A stretch of DNA of 64,000 bases, taken from the IMG/VR virus record IMGVR_UViG_3300035703_000044, positions 29,765 to 93,764 of that record; one strand, 5' to 3'. The stretch comes from a virus. Each line of letters starts with the position of its first letter. Position 1 is the stretch's first letter. A program made the position numbers and the translations under genes. Below, piece by piece: positions 48,688 through 56,343 of this stretch. The notes below the pieces were generated by a model, which ran no database searches, was not told the origin of the DNA, and saw only the letters and a list, made by a program, of their open reading frames with translations.

Positions 48688-49177
48688 AACTAAAAAACCT
48701 GCAGTCAGTTCTACTCAACCAAAAGAAATTAAAAAACTTCCACCAAATCCTTTTATGAATGAGATTCTCGATCTCGTTCATGAACAAGATTCTGAAGAAG
48801 ATAAGATTAAAGTTCTACAAACATATGAGAATGATGCACTGAAGACTCTTCTTATTTGGAACTTTGATGAGAGTATTATTTCCCTACTTCCTCAGGGTGA
48901 AGTTCCCTATCAACCCAATGAAAGTCCTTTGGGAGTAGAACATTCTTCTTTACGTAGAGACTACAAGAATCTTTATAACTTTGTAAAAGGTGGTAATGAT
49001 TCACTCTCCAAGATTCGTAGAGAAACAATCTTTATTCAGATTCTTGAGTCTCTTCATCCAAATGAAGCTGAAGTTCTAATTCTTGTAAAGGATAAGAAAC
49101 TTTCAGATAAATACGATATCACTCTTGATGTTGTACAAAAAGCATATCCTGATATTCGATGGGGTAATCGTTCGTGA
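48647..49177 (+). CDS. Conserved cyanophage protein
   Basis: A 176-residue protein. The N-terminus is Thr/Lys-rich (MTTNTTTKKRTTTRTKKPAV). A helical core follows (NPFMNEILDLVHEQ, VLQTYENDALKTLLIWNFDESI, IRRETIFIQILESLHPNEAEVL). This gene is conserved in T4-like cyanophages, function unknown. Confidence 0.75.
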   Translation: MTTNTTTKKRTTTRTKKPAVSSTQPKEIKKLPPNPFMNEILDLVHEQDSEEDKIKVLQTYENDALKTLLIWNFDESIISLLPQGEVPYQPNESPLGVEHSSLRRDYKNLYNFVKGGNDSLSKIRRETIFIQILESLHPNEAEVLILVKDKKLSDKYDITLDVVQKAYPDIRWGNRS

Positions 49178-49197
49178 GTGTAGTTGCGGAGAGAAAA

Positions 49198-49506
49198 ATG
49201 GCAGATTCAAAAAAAGTAAACACAAGATATCTGCCTCATGAGTATGGATGTGAGATTCTCTTTGAAAGAGCAACTATGATTCAAGCAAAAGATTCATCAC
49301 TTCCAAATGATGCATACCTTATTTGGTATGACGTGGATGGTGAAACCTTCATGGATGTAACTCGTTGTAGAAAGAGAGTTGACTTATTTGATTTTTATTA
49401 TGATAAGTATGGTCCAGGATCAGTTCGTAAGATTGATTTTGGATATGGAAGAGTAAACCCAAAACTGTGGGGATATAAAGCACCAGAGAAAAAGAAAAAG
49501 AGATGA
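49198..49506 (+). CDS. Conserved hypothetical protein
   Basis: A 102-residue protein (MADSKKVNTRYLPHEYGCEI). An RBS (GGAGAG) precedes ATG 49198. A GTG at 49174 overlapping the previous stop is possible. YLIWYDVDGETFMDVTRC and a basic C-terminus are visible. Unknown function. Confidence 0.68.
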   Translation: MADSKKVNTRYLPHEYGCEILFERATMIQAKDSSLPNDAYLIWYDVDGETFMDVTRCRKRVDLFDFYYDKYGPGSVRKIDFGYGRVNPKLWGYKAPEKKKKR

Positions 49507-49685
49507 GTGAAGGTTTTAGTGAAGAGAAGATTGATGTTGCCATCAATAAAGATGAAGTAAAAAATCTTCTCAAAAAATATAAGAAAATAAAAAAATATAT
49601 GAGGTCTCCTTTGTTTACTGTCAAGGAAATGGATGGAACCGAAAAACTTGTCAGTGACTTGTTAAAGGAAGTTGAGAATGGGTAA
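49503..49685 (+). CDS. Small hypothetical protein (60 aa)
   Basis: A 60-residue charged helical protein (MSEGFSEEKIDVAINKDEVK), coupled by ATGA to the previous gene and overlapping speD by 8 bases. Unknown function. Confidence 0.65.
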   Translation: MSEGFSEEKIDVAINKDEVKNLLKKYKKIKKYMRSPLFTVKEMDGTEKLVSDLLKEVENG

Positions 49686-50004
49686 GCATTATCTCTTGAA
49701 TCTTTATGGATGTTCATTTGTTCTTTTGGATGATGAACGTGTTCTTATTGACTTATTAGAAAGTGCTGCCATTGCAAGTGGCGCCACTGTGGTTCAGACT
49801 ATTTCAAAAAAGTTTGAACCACAAGGAGTCACTGTAATCTGTTTATTGTCGGAAAGTCATATTAGTATTCACACTTGGCCTGAGGAGGGTAAGGCTGCAG
49901 TGGATGTTTATACTTGTGGCGATTGTAATCCAAAGATTGGATGTGACATGATTATTCATCAACTCTATGCTCAGGATCATACCCTGAGTTATATTGAACG
50001 GTAA
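49678..50004 (+). CDS. speD: S-adenosylmethionine decarboxylase proenzyme
   Basis: A 108-residue bacterial-type SpeD. Autocleavage would occur before Ser60 in LLSESHISIHTWPEEG, giving the pyruvoyl cofactor. A CGDCNP block follows. It makes decarboxylated SAM for spermidine synthesis, a known cyanophage auxiliary function. The ATG at 49678 has AAGGAA upstream. Confidence 0.93.
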   Translation: MGKHYLLNLYGCSFVLLDDERVLIDLLESAAIASGATVVQTISKKFEPQGVTVICLLSESHISIHTWPEEGKAAVDVYTCGDCNPKIGCDMIIHQLYAQDHTLSYIER

Positions 50005-50035
50005 CAAAAAATACAAAAAATAATTTCTATATAAA

Positions 50036-50135
50036 CAACGTTCATCGGAGTAATCCGACGCAAGTAGGACGGCGGAACGGATCGTTCATTCGTTATTCGG
50101 AAATAACGAACGCAAACCGCCCAAAGGAACGGGAA
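50036..50135 (+). ncRNA. Glutamine riboswitch (Downstream-peptide/glnA-type)
   Basis: A compact three-way fold. P1 is CGTTC (50039-50043) with GAACG (50127-50131). P2 is CGGA / TCCG (50045-50056 region), followed by the characteristic GACGCAAGTAGGA bulge. P3 is GGCGG (50071-50075) with CCGCC (50117-50121), enclosing a 9-bp hairpin TTCGTTATT / AATAACGAA (50089-50110). These elements match the glutamine-sensing Downstream-peptide motif. It sits just upstream of a DUF4278 peptide gene. Confidence 0.82.
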
Positions 50136-50163
50136 ATAAAAATCTCATTCTGGAGGAAACCCA

Positions 50164-50295
50164 ATGACTAAAGTAGTATATCGTGGTGTAGAATATGACA
50201 CCGAAGTTCGTCGCCAACAACAGGCACAACAACAACCACAACAATACAATGAAACTTATCGTGGTGTTAAGTTTGTAAAAGAGGGACACAAATGA
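50164..50295 (+). CDS. DUF4278 / PirA-like small peptide
   Basis: A 43-residue peptide (MTKVVYRGVEYDTEVRRQQ, a Gln-rich linker, then YRGVKFVKEGHK). The YRGV-x-Y repeat is the mark of DUF4278 proteins, including PirA, which binds the nitrogen regulator PII and controls arginine synthesis in cyanobacteria. The RBS GGAGG lies 8 bases upstream. The gene is placed directly under the glutamine riboswitch. The name rests on sequence pattern and context. Confidence 0.75.
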   Translation: MTKVVYRGVEYDTEVRRQQQAQQQPQQYNETYRGVKFVKEGHK

Positions 50296-50390
50296 AAAAA
50301 CTCAACGTACTTCAACTCATTAAAGAAAAGAAACAAAAAGAGGATCGTCGTCATAAGGCATCTCTTGCATCTCTGATGACATCAAAATAA
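50292..50390 (+). CDS. 32-aa basic peptide coupled to DUF4278 gene
   Basis: A 32-residue ORF (MKKLNVLQLIKEKKQKEDRR, then HKASLASLMTSK) overlapping the DUF4278 gene by ATGA and ending just before a terminator. It would share the riboswitch control. Confidence 0.55.
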   Translation: MKKLNVLQLIKEKKQKEDRRHKASLASLMTSK

Positions 50391-50393
50391 TTT

Positions 50394-50420
50394 AGAGGGG
50401 CCTTGACACCCCTCTTTTTT
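50394..50420 (+). terminator. Terminator with a -35 box in its loop
   Basis: A 7-bp stem AGAGGGG / CCCCTCT with loop CCTTGACA and a T run. Confidence 0.88.
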
Positions 50421-50430
50421 TACTTATAAT
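50403..50430 (+). promoter_or_regulatory. Promoter TTGACA-N16-TATAAT
   Basis: TTGACA (50403-50408) occupies the terminator loop. TATAAT is at 50425-50430. It drives the thyX/phoH operon. Confidence 0.82.
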
Positions 50431-50453
50431 TACCTTTGTGGAGGTTCAATGAG

Positions 50454-50624
50454 ATGGACAAAGAAAAGCTTAAGCTAATTATTAGGAATCTGGAATCTCT
50501 AGTTGATTGTTTAAAATCAGAAGTTTATTCTGATACTGATTCCTACCTAAACTATGAGGATGTTGCTCCTCACCTTTCCGACTACGATGAAATCTTTGAA
50601 GACGATGATGGATACCCAGACTGA
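50454..50624 (+). CDS. Small acidic conserved protein (56 aa)
   Basis: A 56-residue protein (MDKEKLKLIIRNLESLVDCL), acidic C-terminus (EIFEDDDGYPD), with GGAGG upstream. Likely overlaps or abuts thyX. Unknown function. Confidence 0.65.
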   Translation: MDKEKLKLIIRNLESLVDCLKSEVYSDTDSYLNYEDVAPHLSDYDEIFEDDDGYPD

Positions 50625-50634
50625 TTTTGAGTTT

Positions 50635-51324
50635 ATGAAACCAGAAGTAAAACTCATTAGTGTTACTCCTGATGCTGAGAAACACATGGCATATTGTGCT
50701 CGTGTAAGCAATCCTGCAAATCAAGAGAATGAAAAGTTTTCTGGACTTCTTAAGTATTGTATTCAACATCAACACTGGTCAATTTTTGAACAGGCCAGTA
50801 TGACTGTGGAGATCAATACAACAAGAGGTATTGCAGCCCAGATCTTGCGTCATAGGAGTTTTACATATCAAGAGTTTTCTCAACGATATGCTGATACGAA
50901 TCTCTTAGGTAAGACGATTCCTCTCCCAGAACTACGTCGTCAGGATACTAAGAATCGTCAGAATAGTATCGATGATATTCCTGATTCTTTGAAACTGACT
51001 CTGACAGAAGATATTCGCATTCATTTTGAACAGGCCCTACGACTCTATGATCGTCTTCTAGAGAAAGGTGTCGCAAAGGAGTGTGCAAGGTTTGTACTCC
51101 CCTTGGCGACCCCTACAAGACTCTATATGACGGGTTCTGTAAGGTCTTGGATCCATTACATTGATCTTCGTTCTGCACATGGTACACAGAAGGAACATAT
51201 GGAAATTGCAGAACTAGTACGTTGCATCTTTACGTGTCAGTTCCCTGCAGTATCAGAAGCACTTGGTTGGACTCGTGAAGGATGTTCCGAGTGTTCTGAT
51301 GCACCTTCTATTACTATCGAATAA
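50635..51324 (+). CDS. thyX: Flavin-dependent thymidylate synthase
   Basis: A 229-residue ThyX. The signature RHRSFTYQEFSQRY corresponds to the RHRxxSxNExSxRY motif (with Thr for the first Ser). ECARFVLPLATPTRLYMTGS and RSWIHYIDLRSAHGTQKEH are other conserved blocks. It makes dTMP with FAD and methylenetetrahydrofolate. ATG 50635 (MKPEVKLISVTPDAEK) is preferred; 50608 would add nine residues. Confidence 0.94.
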   Translation: MKPEVKLISVTPDAEKHMAYCARVSNPANQENEKFSGLLKYCIQHQHWSIFEQASMTVEINTTRGIAAQILRHRSFTYQEFSQRYADTNLLGKTIPLPELRRQDTKNRQNSIDDIPDSLKLTLTEDIRIHFEQALRLYDRLLEKGVAKECARFVLPLATPTRLYMTGSVRSWIHYIDLRSAHGTQKEHMEIAELVRCIFTCQFPAVSEALGWTREGCSECSDAPSITIE

Positions 51325-51349
51325 ATATCCCTATACATTATTCTTAACA

Positions 51350-51598
51350 ATGCCAGTATATCCAGTTAAAAATTTAAAGACAGGTGATACACAAGAACTT
51401 GTCATGTCAGTTGCTGACTATGAACAATGGAGAAAAGATAATCCAGATTGGGACAAAGATTGGTCTCAAGGATGTGCAGGAGTCGGTGAGATTGGTGAGT
51501 GGCAAGAGAAACTCGTAAAGAAAAATCCAGGATGGAATGAAGTTCTTCGAAGAACTTCAAAAATGCCTGGAGCAACTGTAAAACCTTTTAAAATTTAA
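51350..51598 (+). CDS. Conserved cyanophage protein
   Basis: An 82-residue protein (MPVYPVKNLKTGDTQELVMS). The block DNPDWDKDWSQGCAGVGEIGEW is shared by a family common next to phoH in cyanophages, sometimes labelled FmdB-like regulatory protein. The usual cysteines of a FmdB zinc ribbon are missing, so the function is open. An ATAAATAT sequence lies upstream. Confidence 0.72.
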   Translation: MPVYPVKNLKTGDTQELVMSVADYEQWRKDNPDWDKDWSQGCAGVGEIGEWQEKLVKKNPGWNEVLRRTSKMPGATVKPFKI

Positions 51599-51601
51599 TA
51601 T

Positions 51602-52351
51602 ATGGCACGTAAAAGAGCACCGAATCCTGTACCATTTGGAATGAGCAACAGACAAATGAAACGCAAGAAGCCAATCAATCTTGATATCATGAAGACGATT
51701 GAACCGTTGACAGATAATCAAGAGGCATTATTCAAACAATATAAACTTCAACAGAATATTGTAGCTTACGGTGCTGCTGGTACTGGTAAGACATTCATTA
51801 CTCTCTACAATGCACTGCGTGATGTTCTGGATGAGAAGACGCCTTATGAAAAGATCTATCTTGTAAGATCTCTGGTTGCAACAAGAGAGATTGGTTTCCT
51901 TCCTGGAGATCATGAAGATAAGTCAAGTCTTTATCAGATTCCTTATAAGAACATGGTGAAATACATGTTCGAGATGCCTGATGACTCTGCATTCGAGATG
52001 CTCTATGGAAATCTTAAAACTCAAGGCACTATTAGTTTTTGGAGCACTTCTTTTATTCGGGGAACTACTCTGGATAATGCAATCATTATCGTAGATGAAT
52101 TTCAAAACTTGAACTTCCACGAACTTGATAGTATCATTACTCGTGTTGGTGAGAACTCTAAGATTATGTTCTGTGGTGATGCAACTCAATCTGACCTCGT
52201 GAAGACTAACGAACGTAATGGTATTGTTGACTTCATGAGGATTCTGCGAGTCATGCCTTCAATGTCGATGGTTGAGTTTGGTGTAGAAGATATTGTTCGT
52301 TCTGGACTCTGTAAGGAATATCTGGTTGCTAAGATGGAATTGAATCTCTGA
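51602..52351 (+). CDS. phoH: PhoH-like ATPase
   Basis: A 249-residue P-loop protein. Walker A is GAAGTGKT at residues 57-64. Walker B is AIIIVDEFQNLN, followed by FCGDATQSD. phoH is a marker gene of marine phages. A role in RNA helicase or phosphate stress is proposed but not settled. It overlaps the exonuclease gene by TGATG. Confidence 0.93.
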   Translation: MARKRAPNPVPFGMSNRQMKRKKPINLDIMKTIEPLTDNQEALFKQYKLQQNIVAYGAAGTGKTFITLYNALRDVLDEKTPYEKIYLVRSLVATREIGFLPGDHEDKSSLYQIPYKNMVKYMFEMPDDSAFEMLYGNLKTQGTISFWSTSFIRGTTLDNAIIIVDEFQNLNFHELDSIITRVGENSKIMFCGDATQSDLVKTNERNGIVDFMRILRVMPSMSMVEFGVEDIVRSGLCKEYLVAKMELNL

Positions 52352-53028
52352 TGTTTAATCATGTTGAATTGAATCTCCCTCAACTTGAGAGGGAGACTAT
52401 TGATGGAGTCCGTTATTATAAAGTTCCCTCTCTAGAAGAACTTCAAAAGTTTGTTTCCATCACTTCTGTTATTAGTCATTTCAATAAAGAGAAGTTTGCT
52501 TCTTGGAGACAGAGAGTTGGTGATGAAGAGGCAGATCGTGTAACTCGTCGGGCAACTGCTCGTGGAACAGATACTCATACATTAATTGAACAGTATCTTA
52601 GGAACATGGATTGTAACTCCGATGTTCTTCCTATTTCAGAACATCTCTTTCAAGTTGCAGTTCCTGCTCTGGATCGTATAAATAATATCCATGCACTTGA
52701 AGGCTCTCTTTATAGTCAATACTTAGGTATTGCGGGCACTGTTGATTGTATCGCAGAGTTTGATGGAGAACTTTCAATCATCGATTTTAAGACTTCCAAA
52801 CAACCAAAACCACGAGAGTGGATTGATGGATACTTCGTTCAGTGTTGTGCATATGCATGTATGCTTCATGAACTCACTGGACTCTCAGTTAAAAAGTTTG
52901 TGATCATCATGACTTGTGAGAATGGAGAAGTAGAAGTCTATGAAGAATACGATAAGAAAAAATACATAAGATTACTCACACAATACGTCAAGAAATTTGT
53001 TAATGATAAACTTCAACAAGTTTCTTGA
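52351..53028 (+). CDS. PD-(D/E)XK exonuclease (MGME1/PDDEXK_1-like)
   Basis: A 225-residue nuclease. The core is GIAGTVDCIAEFDGELSIIDFKTSKQPK (Asp ... D-x-K), and the downstream helix has FVQCCAYACMLHELTG. RGTDTHTLIEQYL is an N-terminal marker of this exonuclease family. It may process recombination or replication ends. It is coupled to phoH. Confidence 0.85.
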   Translation: MFNHVELNLPQLERETIDGVRYYKVPSLEELQKFVSITSVISHFNKEKFASWRQRVGDEEADRVTRRATARGTDTHTLIEQYLRNMDCNSDVLPISEHLFQVAVPALDRINNIHALEGSLYSQYLGIAGTVDCIAEFDGELSIIDFKTSKQPKPREWIDGYFVQCCAYACMLHELTGLSVKKFVIIMTCENGEVEVYEEYDKKKYIRLLTQYVKKFVNDKLQQVS

Positions 53029-53052
53029 CTTTTTATTCCCTTGTGTTAGAAT
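53025..53052 (+). promoter_or_regulatory. Promoter TTGACT-N16-TAGAAT for gp33
   Basis: The -35 overlaps the exonuclease stop codon. The -10 is at 53047-53052. Confidence 0.68.
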
Positions 53053-53098
53053 GAATAAAAGTTGAGGAAAAAGATTGTACATCACTGTGTTAGGTCAA

Positions 53099-53356
53099 AT
53101 GGAGAATGAATTAGAAAAAGCACTAGAGAATAAGTTTTTCTGTCCTTCTCGATTTGCCCAAGAGATCGAGAATCTCGTACAACATAATGAAGATATGAAT
53201 TACATCGATGCTATCGTTCACTTCTGTGAGAAGAATAGTATTGATGTTGAATCTGTTCCGAAACTTATTTCAAAACCATTGAAGGAAAAGATCAAGTATG
53301 AAGCCATGGAGTTGAACTTCTTAAAGAAGACTTCTCGGGCCAGATTGGTCTTTTAA
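53099..53356 (+). CDS. 33: Late transcription coactivator (gp33)
   Basis: An 85-residue protein matching cyanophage gp33 (MENELEKALENKFFCPSRFA, INYIDAIVHFCEKN-type middle, KPLKEKIKYEAMELNFLKKTSRARLVF). gp33 joins RNA polymerase with sigma gp55 and clamp gp45 at TATAAATA promoters. A TTG at 53075 has a better RBS (GAGGA) and would add eight residues. Confidence 0.84.
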   Translation: MENELEKALENKFFCPSRFAQEIENLVQHNEDMNYIDAIVHFCEKNSIDVESVPKLISKPLKEKIKYEAMELNFLKKTSRARLVF

Positions 53357-53411
53357 TTCCATTTTAGTCGGAAAAATTTTCCCGGTAAAAATTCCTATAT
53401 TACTTTTTTGA

Positions 53412-54002
53412 ATGGTGCCTTTTGATATTTATAAGACTTACCTTGCCCTGAAGAATCACTTTACAAAAGATTCTTATGATTATCACAAGTATCAAGGTAA
53501 GAGTCGTGCATCGTTACAATCCTTTTATAAACGAAAGGATAGATACTGGTTTGAGAAGTTATCCAGACAAAAAGAAGACAAAGAAGTTATAGATTTCTTT
53601 GTTGCAAACTTTATCAGTTGCACTGATCCCCAGACAGTATGGATCGGTGAACTGATTAAAGAAGGTGAAACAAGATACAAGTCTTGGCAGAAAAGAATAC
53701 AGTCTCTTTCTTATTTGTTTAAGGAAGAGTCTCAACAACTATTTGAAAATAAATTTGAAGAAGTCTTTGACTGTTCTAAGGGACATCCGCCCCTTTTGAA
53801 AAGTTTCCTGGTCGGGAACATTAGTATAGAAACTCTAGTGATATACGATAAGATATTCCTGTTCGGGAAAAACTTTGACAAGAAACTAAAAGATCCTGTG
53901 TGGGAAACCGTCAGTTTAAAAATAAAAAAGTATGCACCGTTCCTACATATAGATGTATTCCATTACAGAAAAATACTTAAAGAAGTTGTTGGAGGAAAAT
54001 GA
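53412..54002 (+). CDS. 59: Helicase loader (gp59)
   Basis: A 196-residue homologue of T4 gp59. The N-terminus VPFDIYKTYLALKNHFTKDSYDYHKY with RKDRYWFEKLSRQ and the region VANFISCTDPQTVWIGEL matches T4 gp59 in order. gp59 loads gp41 onto forks and recombination intermediates. It is followed by a DUF1825 protein with an ATGA overlap. Confidence 0.9.
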   Translation: MVPFDIYKTYLALKNHFTKDSYDYHKYQGKSRASLQSFYKRKDRYWFEKLSRQKEDKEVIDFFVANFISCTDPQTVWIGELIKEGETRYKSWQKRIQSLSYLFKEESQQLFENKFEEVFDCSKGHPPLLKSFLVGNISIETLVIYDKIFLFGKNFDKKLKDPVWETVSLKIKKYAPFLHIDVFHYRKILKEVVGGK

Positions 54003-54343
54003 GTTTTTTTGATTCTGAAGTCGTCCGTGCTGAGATGACTGAAATTTCTGATCTTCAGGAAGATATCTACAGAAATGTTTTTGAGTTTCCTCGAATGAAT
54101 CGAGAGGAAAAATTATTTCATGTTGCTCTGTTGGAGAAACTGTTGAACAAACAACAGATTCTTTATACTCGTTTGAAACTTTCTGATGACCCTCAGGCTA
54201 TTCAGATGAAAGAACGAATTAAGGAATCTGCTCAGATGATGGGACTTCCTCCAAACGTTGATATGAATGTTATTTTTAACAATATGACGCAACTTCTTGA
54301 AACCATGAAAGAACGCATTGACAAGACTGGTTCAGACCTGTAA
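53999..54343 (+). CDS. DUF1825-like protein (cyanobacterial family)
   Basis: A 114-residue helical protein. MSFFDSEVVRAEMTEISDLQEDIY and the middle FPRMNREEKLFHVALLEKLLNKQQILYTRLKLSDD follow the cyanobacterial DUF1825 pattern (FFDSEIVQ ... FELSED). Function is unknown. It sits between gp59 and gp32, hinting at replication. Confidence 0.78.
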   Translation: MSFFDSEVVRAEMTEISDLQEDIYRNVFEFPRMNREEKLFHVALLEKLLNKQQILYTRLKLSDDPQAIQMKERIKESAQMMGLPPNVDMNVIFNNMTQLLETMKERIDKTGSDL

Positions 54344-54346
54344 ACT
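54318..54346 (+). promoter_or_regulatory. Promoter TTGACA-N17-TAAACT for gp32
   Basis: A consensus -35 in the end of the DUF1825 gene with a weaker -10 at 54341-54346 and exact 17-base spacing, 45 bases before gp32. Confidence 0.55.
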
Positions 54347-54391
54347 GATGGGGTACACAAAGGCCAAATCCAAACAATCCGAGGTATACAA

Positions 54392-55327
54392 ATGTCTTTT
54401 GAAAATCTGAAAAAACAATCCAAACTGGGTTCTCTCACTGAGAAACTGGTGAAGGAAGTAGAGAAAATGAACACCGGTTCTGGTGGTGCTGATGAACGTT
54501 TCTGGAAACCAGAAATGGATAAGACTGGTGTTGGTTCCGCAATCATTCGTTTCCTTCCTGCACCTGAAGGTGAAGAACTGCCCTGGGTAAAAATGTACTC
54601 TCATGCATTCCAAGGTCCTGGTGGTTGGTACATTGAGAACTCTCTGACTACTATTGGTCAGAAGGATCCTGTTTCCGAACACAATCGTGAACTGTGGAAC
54701 AGTGGTAGTGAGAAAGATAAGGAGACCGTTCGTAAACAGAAACGCAAACTGTCTTACTACAGCAACATTTATGTTGTAAAGGATCCTGCACATCCCGAGA
54801 ACGAAGGTAAGGTCTTCCTGTTCAAGTTCGGTAAAAAGATCTTTGATAAGATCCTGAATGCAATGCAACCTGAGTTTGAAGATGAAGAACCAATCAACCC
54901 CTTTGACTTCTGGGGTGGTGCTAACTTCCGTCTGAAGATTCGTAAGGTTGAAGGTTACTGGAACTATGATAAGTCTGAGTTTGATTCTTCCTCTGCACTG
55001 ATGGATGATGATGACGCACTGGAAGCACTGTGGAAGAAAGAGTATTCTCTCTCTGCAATCGTTGCTCCTGATCAGTTCAAGTCTTATGAGGATCTTGAGA
55101 AGCGTCTCAAGTATGTTCTAGGTCAAAAGTCTGCTCGTGCAGCAGTCCAAGAACAAGAGGATGATTATGAGTCTTATACACAAACTCCTTCTAAAGAAGA
55201 GAGTGTGATTGCAGAACTCGAAGAGTCCTTTGCTCGTAGTAAGTCTCCATCACTTCCGAAGATTGAAACTCCCGATGAAGATGAGGATGATGCTCTGAGT
55301 TACTTCCAGAGGTTGGCAGAAGACTGA
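54392..55327 (+). CDS. 32: Single-stranded DNA-binding protein (gp32)
   Basis: A 311-residue SSB of the T4 gp32 type. Matching blocks are AIIRFLPAPEGEE, GGWYIENSLTTIG, KRKLSYYSNIYVVKDPAHPENEGKVFLFKFGKKI, and an acidic tail (DEDEDDALSYFQRLAED) that recruits partners. No cysteine is present anywhere, so the zinc site of T4 gp32 is absent. It coats ssDNA in replication and recombination. It ends convergently with the baseplate gene cluster. Confidence 0.95.
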   Translation: MSFENLKKQSKLGSLTEKLVKEVEKMNTGSGGADERFWKPEMDKTGVGSAIIRFLPAPEGEELPWVKMYSHAFQGPGGWYIENSLTTIGQKDPVSEHNRELWNSGSEKDKETVRKQKRKLSYYSNIYVVKDPAHPENEGKVFLFKFGKKIFDKILNAMQPEFEDEEPINPFDFWGGANFRLKIRKVEGYWNYDKSEFDSSSALMDDDDALEALWKKEYSLSAIVAPDQFKSYEDLEKRLKYVLGQKSARAAVQEQEDDYESYTQTPSKEESVIAELEESFARSKSPSLPKIETPDEDEDDALSYFQRLAED

Positions 55328-56341
55328 TTACTCAAACAGTCTAATATTGTCTCCCCTCTTCAGGGTAGCACTCACGTATTGAGTGCTACCTTTTTTGTAT
55401 GGCATGATATCATCAATGTCATTAAAGACTACATTGAGATACTCTGGTTTGAGTGCAAAAATGTTTCTCTTGTTATCTTCTATCTCAGATTCATACTGAT
55501 AGTTTGTAACTGCAACAACTATTTCTGTGGAGGGTAACGTCACATAATATCCAAGACCATCATCATAGTACTCATAGTAATATGCGTTACCAACTCCAAG
55601 GTTTCCTTCTACAGTAAACAGAACTTCTTCTGTTCCATTGATTGTTGGATCTGCAACTGCAGGAACAGATGGTAATTCATAAGTAAATACGACAGCGATA
55701 TCATCGAATGGAGCCAAAACTGAAGTTACTACAAATCTACCATTGAATACAGATTCTGATACGTTGTTTATACTTACTTGATCACCAACACTTAATCCTT
55801 GAATACCATTGTTTAGAGTTACCGTAACAGTTGTGGATGCAACTCCAGCACTACCCGCAAAGATTTGACTGATAGATGTCTTAGTTACTTGAATAAAGTT
55901 TCCATTTGTTCTCCATGTATTTGGAGTTTGGAATCCTGCAGGAAGAACAGTAATACCTCTAGAGTTTTTAACTTCTACTGTTTCATAGTGATGAACTCCG
56001 GAGTATAGATTTTCATAAGAACCATACTTATCCAAGAGTATTTGATCGAAGGATGTCTGGGGTAGGGGCCATTCTGTTTGAATGTTGAGAATATTATTTG
56101 ATAAAAGAACAACCCAATCCAATGTTGAATCCTTGTAAAGTTTATATGCAACATTATCTGGTCTTTCGTCACCAATAATCTTATACTTTGTAAAGAAGTT
56201 TAAGTTACCAAAAATATCTGGACGAAGTTTTCCTTTCTTGAAAAGGTTCTTTACTTCAATGTAATTTGAGATGTCAAGATTGTCTGCATTACGATTGACA
56301 TATTCAAAGTTTGGTACTTGTCTGAAGTAAGGTCTTGTCAT
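55328..56341 (-). CDS. 53: Baseplate wedge subunit (gp53)
   Basis: A 337-residue protein. The N-terminal gp53-type domain (NFEYVNRN, RPDIFGNLNFFTKYKI, DERPDNVAYKLYKDSTLDWVVLLSNNI) matches T4 gp53 in arrangement. The C-terminal two thirds are beta-rich and longer than in T4. It forms part of the wedge under the tail. It lies next to gp48 in the same minus-strand operon. Confidence 0.88.
   Translation of the reverse strand: MTRPYFRQVPNFEYVNRNADNLDISNYIEVKNLFKKGKLRPDIFGNLNFFTKYKIIGDERPDNVAYKLYKDSTLDWVVLLSNNILNIQTEWPLPQTSFDQILLDKYGSYENLYSGVHHYETVEVKNSRGITVLPAGFQTPNTWRTNGNFIQVTKTSISQIFAGSAGVASTTVTVTLNNGIQGLSVGDQVSINNVSESVFNGRFVVTSVLAPFDDIAVVFTYELPSVPAVADPTINGTEEVLFTVEGNLGVGNAYYYEYYDDGLGYYVTLPSTEIVVAVTNYQYESEIEDNKRNIFALKPEYLNVVFNDIDDIMPYKKGSTQYVSATLKRGDNIRLFE
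55364..55396 (+). terminator. gp32 terminator inside the gp53 coding region
   Basis: A perfect 11-bp stem GGTAGCACTCA / TGAGTGCTACC, loop CGTAT, and six T. It overlaps the 3' end of the minus-strand gp53 gene. Confidence 0.9.
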
Positions 56342-56343
56342 TT

